Assembly: GCA_964621605.1 (NCBI GenBank)
Contig: CAZUMJ010000003.1
Location: forward strand, 1 to 64,000
DNA: 64,000 bases
Reading direction: 5' to 3'
Source: CAZUMJ01 sp964621605
Lineage (GTDB): Bacteria; Actinomycetota; Acidimicrobiia; Acidimicrobiales; Iamiaceae
Shown in pieces: positions 24,643-32,195 of this stretch. The position numbers and the translations under genes are program-made. Below the pieces are notes generated by a model that worked only from the letters and a program-made list of their open reading frames with translations, had not been told where the DNA came from and did not search any database. Within the stretch, counting starts at the first letter, position 1. Each line of letters begins with the position of its first letter.

Positions 24643-25127
24643 GGGTCGAGCCTAACGACCGTCGCCGAGGTGTCGATGACCTGCCCGGAACTGTCGCGTG
24701 CGGCGCGGGCGAGGACGCGGGCGGCGAGTCCTTCGACGTGCTCGACCTCGGCTGCCGCGGCGCGCAGCGCGGCGCGGCGCTGCGTGCGTCCGGTGCGCGC
24801 GGCACGAGCGAGCGAGCGGTCTGCCGCGTGTGCCGCCGCGAGCACCTCTCCCGCACCGGTGGCTGTCGCGTCGTCCCGCTTGGTCCGCCTGAACTTCGAC
24901 GTTCGAGGGAGGTGAGGGGTGATGTCGGCGACGGCGATCTGGAGGCGTCGGTGCAGGCGGGCTCCGGCCCCCACCGAGAGCGCCCAGCGCGTGGGCACCG
25001 GGCTCGGCGCATCGGGATGCAGGCGCAGCGCGAACCGAAGTCGTCCGCGGAGTCCGCCGACGACCGCTACCGCGATCAGGAGGGCGAGCACGGCCTTGCT
25101 CAACAGCAGGGCCAACACGACGCGCAT
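24639..25127 (-). CDS. Hypothetical membrane-anchored protein
   Basis: The 162-residue product has one N-terminal membrane segment (VVLALLLSKAVLALLIAVAVVGG written in part: residues 3-25), followed by a basic region and a long Ala/Arg-rich helix (about residues 88-150) that may form a coiled coil. It looks like an exported or inner-face anchored helical protein, with no recognised domain. TAGCCT lies 8 nt before the ATG, a leaderless start, and it is followed by the Lrp-domain gene with an ATGA overlap. It is divergent from the zinc-ribbon gene. Confidence 0.65.
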   Translation of the reverse strand: MRVVLALLLSKAVLALLIAVAVVGGLRGRLRFALRLHPDAPSPVPTRWALSVGAGARLHRRLQIAVADITPHLPRTSKFRRTKRDDATATGAGEVLAAAHAADRSLARAARTGRTQRRAALRAAAAEVEHVEGLAARVLARAARDSSGQVIDTSATVVRLDP

Positions 25128-25175
25128 CGTGTTGGAGGCTAGCGGCGACCTGCAGAGGCGTTACGCTCGCAGGCC

Positions 25176-25391
25176 GTGCCTTCGTCTCGATATCGCTGCA
25201 GCGCGTGCGGCAACCTCACCCGCTTCGATGTGACCACCTCCCGCCGAACCCGTGCGTTCCACCACTACACCGTGGGTGGCGAGCTCACGATCGAGGAGGA
25301 AGAGGTGCTCGACGAGGTCGTCGAAGCGGTGACCTGTCGATGGTGCGGGCCTGCGGCCAAGGTCGAACCCGTGCAGGGCGACGACCTCTAG
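25176..25391 (+). CDS. Small zinc-ribbon protein
   Basis: The 71-residue protein has two CxxC pairs, YRCSACGN at about residues 6-13 and VTCRWCGP at about 52-59, separated by an acidic helix (TIEEEEVLDEVVEAV), which is a rubredoxin-like zinc knuckle with a helical insert. It starts with GTG, and TACGCT sits 8 nt upstream, again a leaderless layout. The GT4 gene begins 24 nt downstream, so the two are probably co-transcribed. Function unknown. Confidence 0.75.
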   Translation: MPSSRYRCSACGNLTRFDVTTSRRTRAFHHYTVGGELTIEEEEVLDEVVEAVTCRWCGPAAKVEPVQGDDL

Positions 25392-25415
25392 GCGCACGCA
25401 CGCACCGACGGCGCA

Positions 25416-26540
25416 GTGAAACACCTCCTGGTCACGAACGACTTCCCGCCGAAGCTGGGCGGCATCCAGTCGTACCTCTGGGAGCTGTGGCGCCGACTTC
25501 CTCCGCAGGAGACCACGGTGCTGACCACCCCCTATGGGGGTGACACCGCATTCGACGAGCAGCAGGACTTCCGGGTCGTGCGCGACACGGCAAGGGTGCT
25601 GTTGCCCACGCCCGCCCTCGTGCAGCGCATCGACCGCCTTGCAGAAGAGGTCGACGCCGACCTGGTGCTGCTCGACCCCGCGCTGCCGCTCGGGCGGCTT
25701 GGACCACGCCTGGCGCGTCCGTATGGGCTCGTGCTCCACGGTGCGGAGGTAACCGTCCCGGGGCGCATGCCCGGAAGCAGGCGCATGTTGCGTTCGGTGC
25801 TGCGAGGCGCCCGGCTCATCGTCGCGGCGGGTGGCTACCCGGCGGCAGAGGCGACGCACGCGGCGGGCGCGGCCCTTCCGATCGTGACCGTTCCGCCAGG
25901 GGTCGACGTCGATCGTTTCCGTCCGCTGTCGCCCGCTGAGCAGACTTCGGCTCGCACGCGCTTCGGCTTGGATGCCGAGGGGCCGTTGGTGGTGAGCGTG
26001 AGTCGCCTCGTGCCACGCAAGGGCATGGACGTGTTGATCGATGCCGTTGCGCGCCTGCACCACACCGTGCCGGGGCTCGTGCTCGCCATCGGCGGGACGG
26101 GTCGTGACCGCGAACGACTCGAGCGGCGCGCGTCGGCGCTCGCCGCCCCCGTGCGGTTCCTCGGACGCGTGGCCGATGCAGACCTGCCCTCTCTCTACGG
26201 CTGCGCAGACGTGTTCGCGATGCTGTGTCGGGACCGTTGGGCCGGGCTCGAGCAGGAAGGCTTCGGGATCGTCTTCCTCGAGGCGGCCGCAGCAGGGGTG
26301 CCGCAGCTCTGCGGACGCAGCGGCGGTTCTGCCGAGGCTGTGGAGGACGGCGTGACCGGCCTCGTCGTCCCCGAGCCCGATGATGCCGCGGCGGTGACCT
26401 CGGCCCTGCGCTCGCTGCTGGCGTCGCCCGAACGGCGTACGCAGATGGGGCAGGCGGGTCGGGTCCGGGCCGTTGAGCAGTTCACCTACGATCACCTGGC
26501 CGGGCAGTTGCGTGCAGCCCTCGACGGACTCGTCGTCTGA
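25416..26540 (+). CDS. GT4 glycosyltransferase, PimB-like
   Basis: The 374-residue protein has a GT-B fold: LLVTNDFPPKLGGIQSYLWEL at the N-terminus, HGAEVTVPGR and VTVPPGVDVDRFRP in the middle, and the donor-site half with VVSVSRLVPRKGMDVLIDA, FLGRVADADLPSLYGCADVF and EQEGFGIVFLEAAAAGVPQL, where the EGFGIVFLE glutamates contact the nucleotide sugar. This best fits PimB-type mannosyltransferases that use GDP-mannose on phosphatidylinositol mannosides, although another sugar or acceptor is possible. The start is GTG. It is on a plus-strand run up to the ROK kinase. Confidence 0.85.
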   Translation: MKHLLVTNDFPPKLGGIQSYLWELWRRLPPQETTVLTTPYGGDTAFDEQQDFRVVRDTARVLLPTPALVQRIDRLAEEVDADLVLLDPALPLGRLGPRLARPYGLVLHGAEVTVPGRMPGSRRMLRSVLRGARLIVAAGGYPAAEATHAAGAALPIVTVPPGVDVDRFRPLSPAEQTSARTRFGLDAEGPLVVSVSRLVPRKGMDVLIDAVARLHHTVPGLVLAIGGTGRDRERLERRASALAAPVRFLGRVADADLPSLYGCADVFAMLCRDRWAGLEQEGFGIVFLEAAAAGVPQLCGRSGGSAEAVEDGVTGLVVPEPDDAAAVTSALRSLLASPERRTQMGQAGRVRAVEQFTYDHLAGQLRAALDGLVV

Positions 26541-26551
26541 GCCACGCGTGT

Positions 26552-27232
26552 GTGACCATCGTTGCCGTGGAGTTGCCGTCCTCTCCTGAGCACGCATCGG
26601 CCTCGGAGACCCCTGTGGGCGGTGCACCAGCGACGTCGGATGCAGACGACGGCAGACCGCTGTTGCACCTTGCGGTCGGCGCGACAGGGCTCTTCGTCGT
26701 TGTCCAGCTCGCGGCCCTCGTCCACCCTGACGGGCCGGTGCTGGCGACCGCCGTCATCGTGTCCCTCGTGCTGTTCCTAGTCGGTTGTCTGTCGTTCGTC
26801 TGGGGGTTCCTCGCGGGCGTCGGGCGTAGCCGCGACGAGGCCGTCACGCTCGGTGCGCTCTTGCTGGCCCAGGGGGCGGGCACACAGCCGCGGCGCATCC
26901 TGTTCGGGACCCTGACGGTGCAGGTCGTCGTGTCGCTGGTGGCGGCGGGTCTGCGCCCGTTCACCCCCGTGGCCTTCGGCATCCTCACGCCGATGCTCGG
27001 CGTTGGGCTCCTTGCCACGTGGGGCGGCCGGTTCGGTGTGTTCGAAGACCTTGCACTCGCCCCACAGACGGGTGCTGCTTCCTTCGCGGACACGGCGCAC
27101 GTGGCTGATGCCGCGGCCCCCGCACCCTCCGCGAAGCGACCTGTGCGGGAGCCCGCTCCACAGCAAGACATCGATGATTTCGACAGGTTGTGGCGTGGGC
27201 GACGCCGCCGGGGGCGCGGCGCGCCAGAATGA
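26552..27232 (+). CDS. Hypothetical integral membrane protein
   Basis: The 226-residue product has a polar N-terminus of about 40 residues, then four membrane segments (LAVGATGLFVVVQLAALV, VLATAVIVSLVLFLVGCLSF, LFGTLTVQVVVSLVAAGL, VAFGILTPMLGVGLLATW), and an acidic/basic cytosolic tail that ends in an Arg-rich stretch. I do not recognise a family name, but proteins of this layout are common in actinobacteria next to PimB-like and SRPBCC genes. The GTG at 26552 is one option; a GTG at 26567 would be five codons shorter. Confidence 0.7.
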   Translation: MTIVAVELPSSPEHASASETPVGGAPATSDADDGRPLLHLAVGATGLFVVVQLAALVHPDGPVLATAVIVSLVLFLVGCLSFVWGFLAGVGRSRDEAVTLGALLLAQGAGTQPRRILFGTLTVQVVVSLVAAGLRPFTPVAFGILTPMLGVGLLATWGGRFGVFEDLALAPQTGAASFADTAHVADAAAPAPSAKRPVREPAPQQDIDDFDRLWRGRRRRGRGAPE

Positions 27233-27275
27233 CGGACGGGCGCACGAGCGTCCCGGTCACAAGGAGCTGTCACCA

Positions 27276-27746
27276 GTGTCGGACCACGCCTTGGAGCGCA
27301 CCGAGATCAATGCCCCTCCTGCCCGCTGCTACGAGGTGGCGCGCGACATCGAGCGCTATCCCGATTGGGCGCCTGAGGTGAAGGAGGCGACCGTCGTTGA
27401 GCGAGACGCGGAGGGGCGTCCGTCGCTGGTGTCGTTCCGTACTGCAGCGATGGGTCACAGCACCAGCTACACGATCCGCTACGACTACAGCGAGGCGCCG
27501 AGGCGCATCTCGTGGAAGCAGGTCGACGGAGACGTGACTCGCAAGCTCGACGGCTATTACGACTTCGCTCCAGTCCCCGATCACCCCGAGCGCACCGATG
27601 TGACGTATGAGCTCGAGGTCGAGTTGCGACTTCCGATTCCGGCACTGGTCAAGCGGAGGGCCGAAGTCCGCATCATCCACACTGCATTGCGTGACCTGAA
27701 GGCCCGGGTCGAAGACGTGATGAGCAAGGGTGGGCCCGCCGCGTGA
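27276..27746 (+). CDS. SRPBCC/START-like lipid-binding protein
   Basis: The 156-residue protein shows the polyketide cyclase/START pattern (TEINAPPARCYEVARDIERYP as first strand and helix, then DWAPEVKEATVVER, ISWKQVDGDVTRKLDGYYDF and a long C-terminal helix). It has no signal. The GTG at 27276 follows AAGGAG by 9 nt. It overlaps the ArsA-like gene by 4 nt. START-like partners next to GET3-like ATPases suggest membrane or hydrophobic-protein handling; this is an inference from context. Confidence 0.8.
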   Translation: MSDHALERTEINAPPARCYEVARDIERYPDWAPEVKEATVVERDAEGRPSLVSFRTAAMGHSTSYTIRYDYSEAPRRISWKQVDGDVTRKLDGYYDFAPVPDHPERTDVTYELEVELRLPIPALVKRRAEVRIIHTALRDLKARVEDVMSKGGPAA

Positions 27747-29179
27747 GTCCAGCTGCAGCAGGGCGCCCAGCGGCGCCAGCGAAGAAGGCCGTGAAGAAGG
27801 CGGCGGTGGCGACCCCGGCGAAGAAGGCCGCGCCAGCGAAGAAGGCAGCGAAGAAGGCGGCGGTGGCGACCCCGGCCAAGAAGGCGGCGAAGAAGGCGGC
27901 GGTGGCGACCCCGGCCGCCCGTACTGCGGCGGCCTCAGAAGCCGCACCCACCGGTGGGGTGCGGCTCCCCGCCGACCTGTCGTGGACCTCCGGCCGCACC
28001 CGGGTGCTCCTCTTCACGGGGAAGGGCGGCGTCGGCAAGACGAGCGTTGCCGCGGCCTCTGCGTTGCGCTGCGCGGACGCGGGGCTTCGCACGATCGTGC
28101 TGTCGACAGATCCCGCCCATTCGCTCGGCGATGCGTTCGACCACGAGCTCGGCCCGCTCCCCGCACGCGTCGGTGGGCACGAACTGCTCTGGGGGCAACA
28201 GCTCGACGCCCAAGACCGCATGGAGGACACCTGGGGCGACATCCAGGCGTACCTCATGGAGGTGTTCGACTGGGCCGGCATGGAAGGAGTCCGGGCCGAA
28301 GAGCTCTCGATGCTGCCCGGTCTCGAAGAGATCTTCGCGTTGAGCGACATCAAGGCGTACGTCGACGACGGGTCCTGGGATGTCGTCGTCGTCGACTGCG
28401 CGCCGACAGCGGAGACGCTTCGCTTGCTCTCGCTCCCCGAGATCCTGTCCTGGTACATGGATCGCGTGTTCCCAGTCGGGCGCCGCGTCACTCGGGCGGT
28501 CTCGCCGCTGCTGAGCAAGGTCACGAGCCTCCCGGTCGCCGGCGACCACGTGTTCGGCGCAGCGGCGCGCTTCTACGAGCGGCTCGATGGCGTCCGCGAG
28601 ATCCTCACCGATGCCGAGACGACCTCGATCCGCCTGGTGGTGAACCCCGAGAAGGTCGTGATCGCGGAGGCGCGGCGCACCTACACCTACCTGTCGCTGT
28701 TCGGCTACCGCGTCGACGCGGTCGTCGCCAACCGCATCATCCCGGCCGCCGTCACAGACCCGTGGTTCGACCGCTGGAAGGACCTCCAGGCGACGCATCT
28801 GCAAGAGATCGACGAGGGCTTCGCCCCCTTGCCGGTGGTGCACGCCGCCCTCGCTGCGCAGGAGCTGGTGGGCCTCGACCGACTCCGCGCCTTCGGTGAG
28901 GTGCTCTACGGCGGACTCGATGTCGCCGCGATCCTCCACGACGAGGTGCCGCTGCAGGTCGACAAGGGCGACGACGGCCGCGCCACGCTGGTGCTCCCCC
29001 TGCCGTTCGCGGAACGCGACGAGCTCGACCTCGGGCGCCACGGTGACGAACTGCTCGTGCGGGTCGGCCCCTATCGCAGGGCAGTCCTGCTTCCAGACTC
29101 GCTGCGCCGGCGCAAGGTCGCCGGCGCCCGCCTTGCCGATGGGCTGCTGCGGGTGACCTTCACGAAGGGGGCGTCGTGA
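27743..29179 (+). CDS. ArsA/GET3-like ATPase with Lys/Ala-rich N-terminal tail
   Basis: The 478-residue protein has two parts. Residues 1-70 are Lys/Ala/Pro-rich and built from repeats such as KKAAVATPA (three times) and PAKKAA, similar in composition to histone H1 tails. From residue about 86 comes an ArsA/GET3-type ATPase: P-loop GKGGVGKT (93-100), STDPAHSLGDAF (switch I, about 125), VVVVDCAPTAETLRLLSLP (switch II) and the downstream NRIIPAAV segment of the nucleotide site. The cysteine-rich arsenite site of ArsA is not evident, so membrane-protein or lipid-linked targeting is more likely than arsenite export. It is coupled to both neighbours by GTGA overlaps. The tail could bind nucleic acid or acidic surfaces. 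Confidence 0.88.
   Translation: MSPAAAGRPAAPAKKAVKKAAVATPAKKAAPAKKAAKKAAVATPAKKAAKKAAVATPAARTAAASEAAPTGGVRLPADLSWTSGRTRVLLFTGKGGVGKTSVAAASALRCADAGLRTIVLSTDPAHSLGDAFDHELGPLPARVGGHELLWGQQLDAQDRMEDTWGDIQAYLMEVFDWAGMEGVRAEELSMLPGLEEIFALSDIKAYVDDGSWDVVVVDCAPTAETLRLLSLPEILSWYMDRVFPVGRRVTRAVSPLLSKVTSLPVAGDHVFGAAARFYERLDGVREILTDAETTSIRLVVNPEKVVIAEARRTYTYLSLFGYRVDAVVANRIIPAAVTDPWFDRWKDLQATHLQEIDEGFAPLPVVHAALAAQELVGLDRLRAFGEVLYGGLDVAAILHDEVPLQVDKGDDGRATLVLPLPFAERDELDLGRHGDELLVRVGPYRRAVLLPDSLRRRKVAGARLADGLLRVTFTKGAS
27791..27920 (+). repeat. Imperfect tandem repeats coding the Lys/Ala tail
   Basis: The unit aagaaggcggcggtggcgac, followed by cccggc, occurs three times with spacer units gaagaaggc(c/a)gcg between them, inside the 5' part of the ArsA-like gene. 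Expansion and contraction of such DNA is expected to alter tail length between strains. Confidence 0.75.
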
Positions 29180-29433
29180 CAGACGAGATTCCCGCGGTTC
29201 GGGCGATGCAGGGCGCGGCACGCGAGATGATCCGGGCCACGCGGACCCTGCTCGACGCCATGGAGGAGATAGTCGACGACCCTGACGCGATCGGTGTGCT
29301 GGTGGGCGGATTCGGTCGGGTCGCACGCGAGGTCCTGCACGTGGCCGAAGGCATGGGAGCGCCGCACGCGGCCTCAGATGTGCCCGACGAGCACGACGGC
29401 GACGACGGGATCGAGCACATCACCGTGGAGTGA
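29176..29433 (+). CDS. Small acidic hypothetical protein of the ArsA operon
   Basis: The 85-residue product is helical (MQGAAREMIRATRTLLDAME, then GFGRVAREVLHVAEGM) and ends in a strongly acidic tail (DEHDGDDGIEH). It overlaps the ATPase gene by 4 nt. No family is recognised. The opposite charge to the Lys/Ala tail of the ATPase makes a physical partnership plausible but unproven. Confidence 0.65.
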   Translation: MTDEIPAVRAMQGAAREMIRATRTLLDAMEEIVDDPDAIGVLVGGFGRVAREVLHVAEGMGAPHAASDVPDEHDGDDGIEHITVE

Positions 29434-29531
29434 TCGAGCCAGCCGCGCGCGGGGTGTCAGATCACCTACGATCGGGCCACCCGAGCCCGGGGGGACGCAC
29501 CAACCAGCCAGCACGGCAGAGGAGGTCGGCG

Positions 29532-30638
29532 TTGCCCGTCATCACCGAGGACACGATCCGAGAGTTGGCAGCGTTTCGAGGAAGCGCTCCGGTCACGAGT
29601 TGCTATCTGGACGTCGACGGCAGACGACTTGTCCGCCAGCAGGACGTCGACCGCGAGCTCGAGACGCTCCTGCGCAAGGCACGAGCGGAGGGTACCTCCG
29701 TGCCGCACGATCATGACGTGGCGCGCATCGAGCGATACGTCCGTGGCGGGTTCGATCGCTCGCACACGCGTGGGTTGGCGATCTTCGCGTGCAGTGAGCC
29801 AGATCTCTTCGAGGTCGTGGCGCTGCCTGTTCCGGTTCGAAGCAAGGTCGTCGTCAACGACCAGCCCGCGGTAGGTGCGCTCAAGTCTGTGGTCGAGCAG
29901 TACGAGCGCTTCGGAGTGCTCCTCGTCGATCGCCAGCGGGCACGCATGTTCGTGTTCGAGTTGGGCGAGCTCGTCGAGTACGACGAGGTGGGCGGCGACT
30001 CCACGCGCGATGTCGATGTCCGTGGCCACAACGAACGCGGCGATCACAGTCACCACGTGGCCGAGCTCGCGCTGCAGCAGGTGCGCCGCGGTGCCGCCCT
30101 CGCATGGACAGCCTTCCAACGGCGGGGTTTCGAGCGGTTCACCGTGGGCGCGCCCGACGATCTGATGCCCGCACTCGAGGAGGTGCTGCACCCCTACCTG
30201 CGCCAGCGATCGTGTGGCCGCATCGCCGTGACGCCCGCCGCGTCGACCGAAGAGATTCGAGCCGCCGCTGTGCGAGTCGAGGCGCGTGTCGAGCGCGAGA
30301 AGGAGGCGGCGTTGGTCCAGCGCCTGCGCGACCAGCATGCGGTCGGGCGTGCAGCCGTGGGTCTCCCCGATGTGCTGGCGGCGTTGGCGACGCACCGCGT
30401 CGAGGTGCTTTTGGTCTCGCAGGACTACGCCGTCGAGGGTTGGCGGTGCGAGCCCTGCGGGCGCTTGCTGGCACGTGGCCGGCGCTGCTCAGAGTGCTCG
30501 GGCGAGATGGTGCCGGTCGCCGACGTCGTCGAGGAAGCGGTAGAGACGGCACTTGCCCAGTCGTGCCGTGTCGAGGTGTGTGTCGACAACGCAGATCTCG
30601 ATGTGCTGGGACGCGTCGGCGCCCTTCTGCGCTACTGA
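29532..30638 (+). CDS. Bacterial eRF1/Vms1-like (baeRF-type) protein
   Basis: The 368-residue protein resembles the archaeo-eukaryotic release-factor (eRF1 domain 2/3) superfamily found in bacteria: a mixed N-terminal domain (TSCYLDVDGRRLVRQQDVDRE), the L7Ae-like/eRF1 core with GVLLVDRQRARMFVFELGEL and a following GDHSHHVAELALQQV, and near the end two CxxC pairs (CEPCGRLLARGRRCSEC) forming a zinc knuckle, with VEVLLVSQDY. Such proteins are suspected to act on peptidyl-tRNA at stalled ribosomes. The GGQ motif of true peptide-release factors is not visible. The start is TTG at 29532 with GGAGG 6 nt upstream; earlier in-frame codons lack a ribosome site. Confidence 0.7.
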   Translation: MPVITEDTIRELAAFRGSAPVTSCYLDVDGRRLVRQQDVDRELETLLRKARAEGTSVPHDHDVARIERYVRGGFDRSHTRGLAIFACSEPDLFEVVALPVPVRSKVVVNDQPAVGALKSVVEQYERFGVLLVDRQRARMFVFELGELVEYDEVGGDSTRDVDVRGHNERGDHSHHVAELALQQVRRGAALAWTAFQRRGFERFTVGAPDDLMPALEEVLHPYLRQRSCGRIAVTPAASTEEIRAAAVRVEARVEREKEAALVQRLRDQHAVGRAAVGLPDVLAALATHRVEVLLVSQDYAVEGWRCEPCGRLLARGRRCSECSGEMVPVADVVEEAVETALAQSCRVEVCVDNADLDVLGRVGALLRY

Positions 30639-31624
30639 TGGCGCAGGACGTGCACGGGTCGAGCGCCGCGCTGGCGTGCGGCCTCGACCTGGGAGGAACG
30701 AAGCTGCTCGGCGTGGTGGTGGATCCGGCGCAACCGGGTCCACCACTCGCCGAGCATCGAGTGGCGACGCCGCATGCCGACCCAGAGGCCCTCTTCAGCG
30801 CCCTGTCAGACATGGTGCGCACCCTCGGCGAGCAGGTTGCACCCGCCGGGCGACTCATGGCGGTGGGCATGGGCGCTCCCGGCTTGGTCGACCGCTCCGG
30901 AACGTTGCGCTACGGCCCGAACCTTCCGGGAGTCGTCGACTTCCCGTTCGCTGCGCGCCTCCGAGACGCAACGGGGCTGTCGGCGACGGTTGACAACGAC
31001 GCCACGTGCGCCGCGTGGGGTGAGCACGAGCGCGGGGCATCCCGAGGAAAGAACCATTCCCTGCTGGTGACGCTCGGCACCGGGATCGGTGCGGGGATCA
31101 CCGTGAAGGGCGAGGTTCTGCGGGGCGCGCTGGGGTTTGCAGGGGAGCCTGGGCACATGGTCGTGCACCCGTCAGGCCCGCCGTGCCCGTGTGGAAGACG
31201 AGGCTGTTGGGAGCGGTTCGGGTCTGGGAGCGGGCTGGGTCGGCTGGCACGCGACGCGGCGCTGGCCGGCAACGCGCAGCGGGTTGTCGAGCTCGCGGGC
31301 GGTGATCCAGAGGCGGTGCGGGGCGAGCACGTCACGAGCGCGGCCATGGAGGGTGACGCCGACGCGCTGGAGGTGCTGCGCGAGTTCGGCTGGTGGGTCG
31401 CACTCGGCGTCGCGAACCTCGTGAACGTCTTGGACTCGGAGATCGTCGTGATCGGCGGCGGGTTGGTCGAGGCGGGCGAACTGGTGCTCGGCCCGATTCG
31501 TGCCGCGTACCCCGAGTTGGTGTTCGCGCACGACCACCGCGCGCAGGTACCGATCGTGCAGGCAGAGCTAGGGGAGCGGGCCGGCGCCATCGGCGCCGCG
31601 CTGCTCGCCGCGGCGCGCGCCTGA
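30638..31624 (+). CDS. ROK-family glucokinase
   Basis: The 328-residue protein has the ROK pattern: ATP phosphate motif CGLDLGGTKLLGVVV, GMGAPGLVDRSG, DNDATCAAWGEHERGAS (sugar site with catalytic Asp), TLGTGIGAGI, EPGHMVVHPSGPPCPCGRRGCWER with a zinc-binding CxCGxxGC, and VVIGGGLVEAGE near the end. This is close to the glucokinases of actinobacteria and is likely to make glucose-6-phosphate. Its ATG overlaps the release-factor-like stop by one base. A predicted PPi-phosphofructokinase 6 kb away could take the next glycolytic step. Confidence 0.88.
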   Translation: MAQDVHGSSAALACGLDLGGTKLLGVVVDPAQPGPPLAEHRVATPHADPEALFSALSDMVRTLGEQVAPAGRLMAVGMGAPGLVDRSGTLRYGPNLPGVVDFPFAARLRDATGLSATVDNDATCAAWGEHERGASRGKNHSLLVTLGTGIGAGITVKGEVLRGALGFAGEPGHMVVHPSGPPCPCGRRGCWERFGSGSGLGRLARDAALAGNAQRVVELAGGDPEAVRGEHVTSAAMEGDADALEVLREFGWWVALGVANLVNVLDSEIVVIGGGLVEAGELVLGPIRAAYPELVFAHDHRAQVPIVQAELGERAGAIGAALLAAARA

Positions 31625-31626
31625 GC

Positions 31627-32154
31627 TCAGGGGTGCGGCGTGCCGCCGTGTGCCACGAATCGCTCGCGTGCGGCGGCGATCTCGACCCATGCGGCCTCCG
31701 GGCCTTCTGAGCCGCGGGTCGTCATGGCCTTGCCCGGCTCAAGGTCCTTGTAGACGTCGAAGAAGTGGATGATCTCGTCGACGAGGTGGTCGGGGAGGCC
31801 GTCGAGGTCGACGACGTGTGCCCAGCGCGGGTCGCCTGCCGGAACGCAGATGACCTTGGCATCGGGACCCGCCTCGTCTTCCATCCACAGCACGCCGACG
31901 GGGCGCGCCGTCACCCAGCACCCAGGGAAGGTGGGGTCGTCGAGCACCACCATGGCGTCGAGCGGGTCGCCGTCCTCGCCGAGGGTGTCGGGGATGAAGC
32001 CGTAATCGGCGGGGTACACCGTTGCTGAGAACAGCCGACGGTCGAGGCGCATGATGTTGCGGTCGTGGTCGTACTCGTACTTGTTGCGGCTTCCACGGGG
32101 GATCTCGACCACCACGTCGATGGCGGCCGTGTGCGCTGCTTCGTCGTTGTTCAC
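31627..32154 (-). CDS. ppa: Inorganic pyrophosphatase, family I
   Basis: The 175-residue protein is a soluble family I pyrophosphatase: VVEIPRGSRNKYEYD, YPADYGFIPDTLGEDGDPLDAMV (the metal-binding EDGDPLD motif), AGPDAKVICVPAGDPR and FFDVYKDLEPGK. These give the metal-binding acidic residues and the Lys/Tyr phosphate contacts. It removes pyrophosphate from biosynthesis, which would compete with the PPi-phosphofructokinase coded downstream. The GTG at 32152-32154 is preferred; GAGGAT upstream is a weak -10-like match. It converges with the glucokinase gene. Confidence 0.92.
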   Translation of the reverse strand: MNNDEAAHTAAIDVVVEIPRGSRNKYEYDHDRNIMRLDRRLFSATVYPADYGFIPDTLGEDGDPLDAMVVLDDPTFPGCWVTARPVGVLWMEDEAGPDAKVICVPAGDPRWAHVVDLDGLPDHLVDEIIHFFDVYKDLEPGKAMTTRGSEGPEAAWVEIAAARERFVAHGGTPHP

Positions 32155-32195
32155 GTCCCCATCCTCGCGTGCCACGCGCCGGTAGGGTCCACGGG

